This document shows, in pieces, positions 36,154-37,713 of a stretch of DNA of 37,713 bases. How positions within the stretch are numbered: position 1 is the first letter of the stretch; each line of letters starts with the position of its first letter. The translations under genes were made by a program, and so were the position numbers. Location of the stretch: assembly GCA_013824015.1 (NCBI GenBank), contig PNNC01000106.1:1-37713 (forward strand), given 5' to 3'. The DNA comes from Polaromonas sp. (lineage in GTDB: Bacteria > Pseudomonadota > Gammaproteobacteria > Burkholderiales > Burkholderiaceae_C). A model generated the notes under the pieces. It was not told the origin of the DNA. It saw only the letters and a program-made list of their open reading frames with translations, and did not search any database.

Positions 36154-36218
36154 CGAAAGCCAGCATGGCTTCGGCGCCTGCGCCGGCAACACCGCATCCC
36201 ATTGGAGTGGCACGATGA
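36132..36218 (+). CDS. 28-codon leader ORF overlapping the nirB start
   Basis: A small ORF starts at ATG 36132 behind AGGAG (36119-36123, 8-bp spacing) and ends TGA at 36216-36218, sharing ATGA with the nirB ATG at 36215. The peptide begins MVFTSCFSKA and ends HPIGVAR; it has no recognisable family, is Ala/Pro/Ser rich, and has a single cysteine. The strong ribosome site and the exact overlap suggest it is translated to couple ribosomes into nirB. A hairpin can mask its ribosome site. It could instead be fortuitous; nirB also has its own TGGAG. Confidence 0.5.
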   Translation: MVFTSCFSKASMASAPAPATPHPIGVAR

Positions 36219-37713
36219 AAAAATCCAGACTGGTCATGGTCGGCAACGGCATGGCAGGTGTACGCACACTTGAGGAACTGCTCAAGGTCGCGCCCGATCT
36301 TTACGACATCACCGTTTTCGGCGCCGAGCCGCACCCCAACTACAACCGCATCCTGCTGTCGCCGGTGCTGGCCGGCGAGCAGACGCTGGACGAGATTGTG
36401 CTCAACAGCTGGGACTGGTACACCGACAACCACATCACGCTGCATGCCGGCAAGAAGGTCGTTGAAGTGGACCGCATCAAGCGCATCGTGCGCGCCGAAG
36501 ACGGCACCGAAGAGGAGTACGACCGCCTGCTGATGTGCACCGGCTCCAACCCCTTCATGCTGCCGGTGCCCGGCAAGGACCTGCTGGGCGTGATCGCCTA
36601 CCGCGACATCGCCGACACCAACGCGATGATTGACGCGGCGACAAAGTACAAAAAGGCCGTGGTGATCGGCGGCGGCCTGCTCGGGCTGGAGGCCGCCAAC
36701 GGCCTGATGCTGCGCGGCATGGAGGTCAGCGTGGTGCATGTGATGCCCACGCTGATGGAGCGCCAGCTCGACAGCGTGGCCGGCAAGCTGCTGCAGAAGT
36801 CGCTGGAGAGCCGCGGCCTGAAGTTCCTGATGGGCGCGCAGACCCAGGAACTCGTGGGCGGCCCGGACGGGCGTGTGACCGCCATCAAATTCAAGGACGG
36901 CAGCGAAGTGGCCGCTGACCTTGTGGTCATGGCGGTCGGCATACGCCCGAACACCGAACTGGCCGAAAAAATGCGCCTGCACTGCAACAAGGGCATCGTC
37001 GTCAACGACACCATGCAGACGGTCACCGACGCGCGTATCTACTCGGTCGGCGAATGTGCGGCGCACCGCGGCATCGCCTACGGTCTGGTCGCGCCGCTGT
37101 TCGAGCAGGCCAAGGTGGCGGCCAACCACCTGGCGCAATTCGGCATTGGCCGCTACACCGGCTCGCTGACCTCGACCAAGCTCAAGGTCACCGGCATCGA
37201 CCTGTTTTCCGCCGGTGAATTCCTGGGCGGCGAAGGCACCGAAGAAATTGTCATGAGCGACCCTTTCGGCGGCGTCTACAAGAAGCTGGTGATCAAGGAC
37301 GACAAGCTGATCGGTGCCTGCCTCTACGGCGACACCGTCGACGGCTCGTATTACTTCAAGCTGCTGCGCGACGGCCGAAGTGTCGGCGACATTCGCGACC
37401 GCCTGATGTTCGGCGAGTCCAACATCGGCGATGCCGGCCACGAAGGCCACAACAAGGCGGCCGCCATGCCCGACGAGGCCGAGGTCTGCGGCTGTAACGG
37501 CGTCAGCAAGGGAGCGATCTGCAAGGCCATCAAGGAAAAGGGCCTGTTCACCCTCGACGAGGTGCGCAAACACACCAAGGCCAGCGCCTCCTGCGGATCC
37601 TGCACCGGCCTGGTCGAACAGATTTTGATGGCCACCGCCGGCGGCGACTACTCGGCCACGCCCAAGCTCAAGGCCATGTGCGGCTGCACCGACCATGGCC
37701 ACCAGGCCGTGCG
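36215..37713 (+). CDS. nirB: Nitrite reductase [NAD(P)H] large subunit (3' end outside window)
   Basis: About 499 codons are present, open to the right edge. The product reduces nitrite to ammonium in the cytoplasm with NAD(P)H. Seen are the N-terminal FAD site MVGNGMAGVRTLEEL, the NAD(P) site VVIGGGLLGLEAANGL, and the FAD-associated YSVGECAAHRG. A BFD-like [2Fe-2S] domain with CGCNGVSKGAIC and CGSCTGLVEQ follows. The siroheme/[4Fe-4S] half should follow beyond the window. ATG 36215 has TGGAG 6-7 bp upstream and overlaps the leader ORF stop. With the nrt genes and the NasR-like regulator it fits assimilatory nitrate use; a nitrate reductase gene is expected to the right. Confidence 0.95.
   Translation, partial: MKKSRLVMVGNGMAGVRTLEELLKVAPDLYDITVFGAEPHPNYNRILLSPVLAGEQTLDEIVLNSWDWYTDNHITLHAGKKVVEVDRIKRIVRAEDGTEEEYDRLLMCTGSNPFMLPVPGKDLLGVIAYRDIADTNAMIDAATKYKKAVVIGGGLLGLEAANGLMLRGMEVSVVHVMPTLMERQLDSVAGKLLQKSLESRGLKFLMGAQTQELVGGPDGRVTAIKFKDGSEVAADLVVMAVGIRPNTELAEKMRLHCNKGIVVNDTMQTVTDARIYSVGECAAHRGIAYGLVAPLFEQAKVAANHLAQFGIGRYTGSLTSTKLKVTGIDLFSAGEFLGGEGTEEIVMSDPFGGVYKKLVIKDDKLIGACLYGDTVDGSYYFKLLRDGRSVGDIRDRLMFGESNIGDAGHEGHNKAAAMPDEAEVCGCNGVSKGAICKAIKEKGLFTLDEVRKHTKASASCGSCTGLVEQILMATAGGDYSATPKLKAMCGCTDHGHQAV

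Noticed and set aside
1-37713. CRISPR arrays, prophage genes, insertion-sequence transposases
   Set aside because: No regularly spaced direct repeats, integrases, transposases or phage structural genes were seen.

Overview
The window looks like chromosomal DNA of a Comamonadaceae-type betaproteobacterium (Polaromonas/Rhodoferax/Variovorax-like). I infer this from the high G+C content, the order tpiA-secG-tRNA-Leu-nuoA..N followed by DUF2818, NUDIX and DUF1178 genes, and intergenic repeats of a style I associate with this family. No database search was possible, so the genus is not fixed.

Layout. 3-2146: end of a PhoH/PIN ATPase, a zinc deaminase and a convergent RNase HI-like gene. 2334-18500 (minus strand): the complete 14-gene complex I operon nuoA-nuoN, followed by three small accessory genes. 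The operon is mostly tightly packed or overlapping, apart from a 217-bp repeat-bearing gap between nuoI and nuoH. 18596-23708 (minus): tRNA-Leu(GAG), secG, tpiA, a quinone oxidoreductase-like gene, pnp and rpsO. 23845-26321 (minus): an aminotransferase and an orphan periplasmic binding protein. 26438-27729 (plus): a small Hsp20 protein and a lipoprotein hydrolase. 27739-28776 (minus): tsaD.

28881 to the right edge is a nitrate-assimilation locus on the plus strand and is the most interesting part. It holds a NasR-type NIT-ANTAR antiterminator, a nitrate ABC transporter (nrtA, nrtB, nrtD-like), a REC plus degenerate cyclase-like response regulator, a stand-alone MHYT membrane sensor, and nirB cut by the window edge. 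By eye, both nrtA and nirB are preceded by the same control module: a sigma-54 -24/-12 promoter, then at the transcript 5' end two hairpins with hexanucleotide loops of the form AACGNC (A at position 1, G at position 4, the signature of ANTAR RNA targets), then a terminator hairpin. In the nrtA leader the second hexaloop hairpin overlaps the terminator arm, as expected for antitermination. In the nirB leader the terminator hairpin instead buries the ribosome-binding site of a 28-codon ORF that overlaps the nirB start by ATGA. An NtrC-like palindrome lies about 128 bp upstream of the predicted nrtA start.

The model is nitrogen limitation (NtrC/sigma-54) plus nitrate or nitrite (NIT-ANTAR) as a two-key control applied separately to uptake and to nitrite reduction. 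The promoters, hairpins and leader ORF are read from sequence; the regulation is inference.
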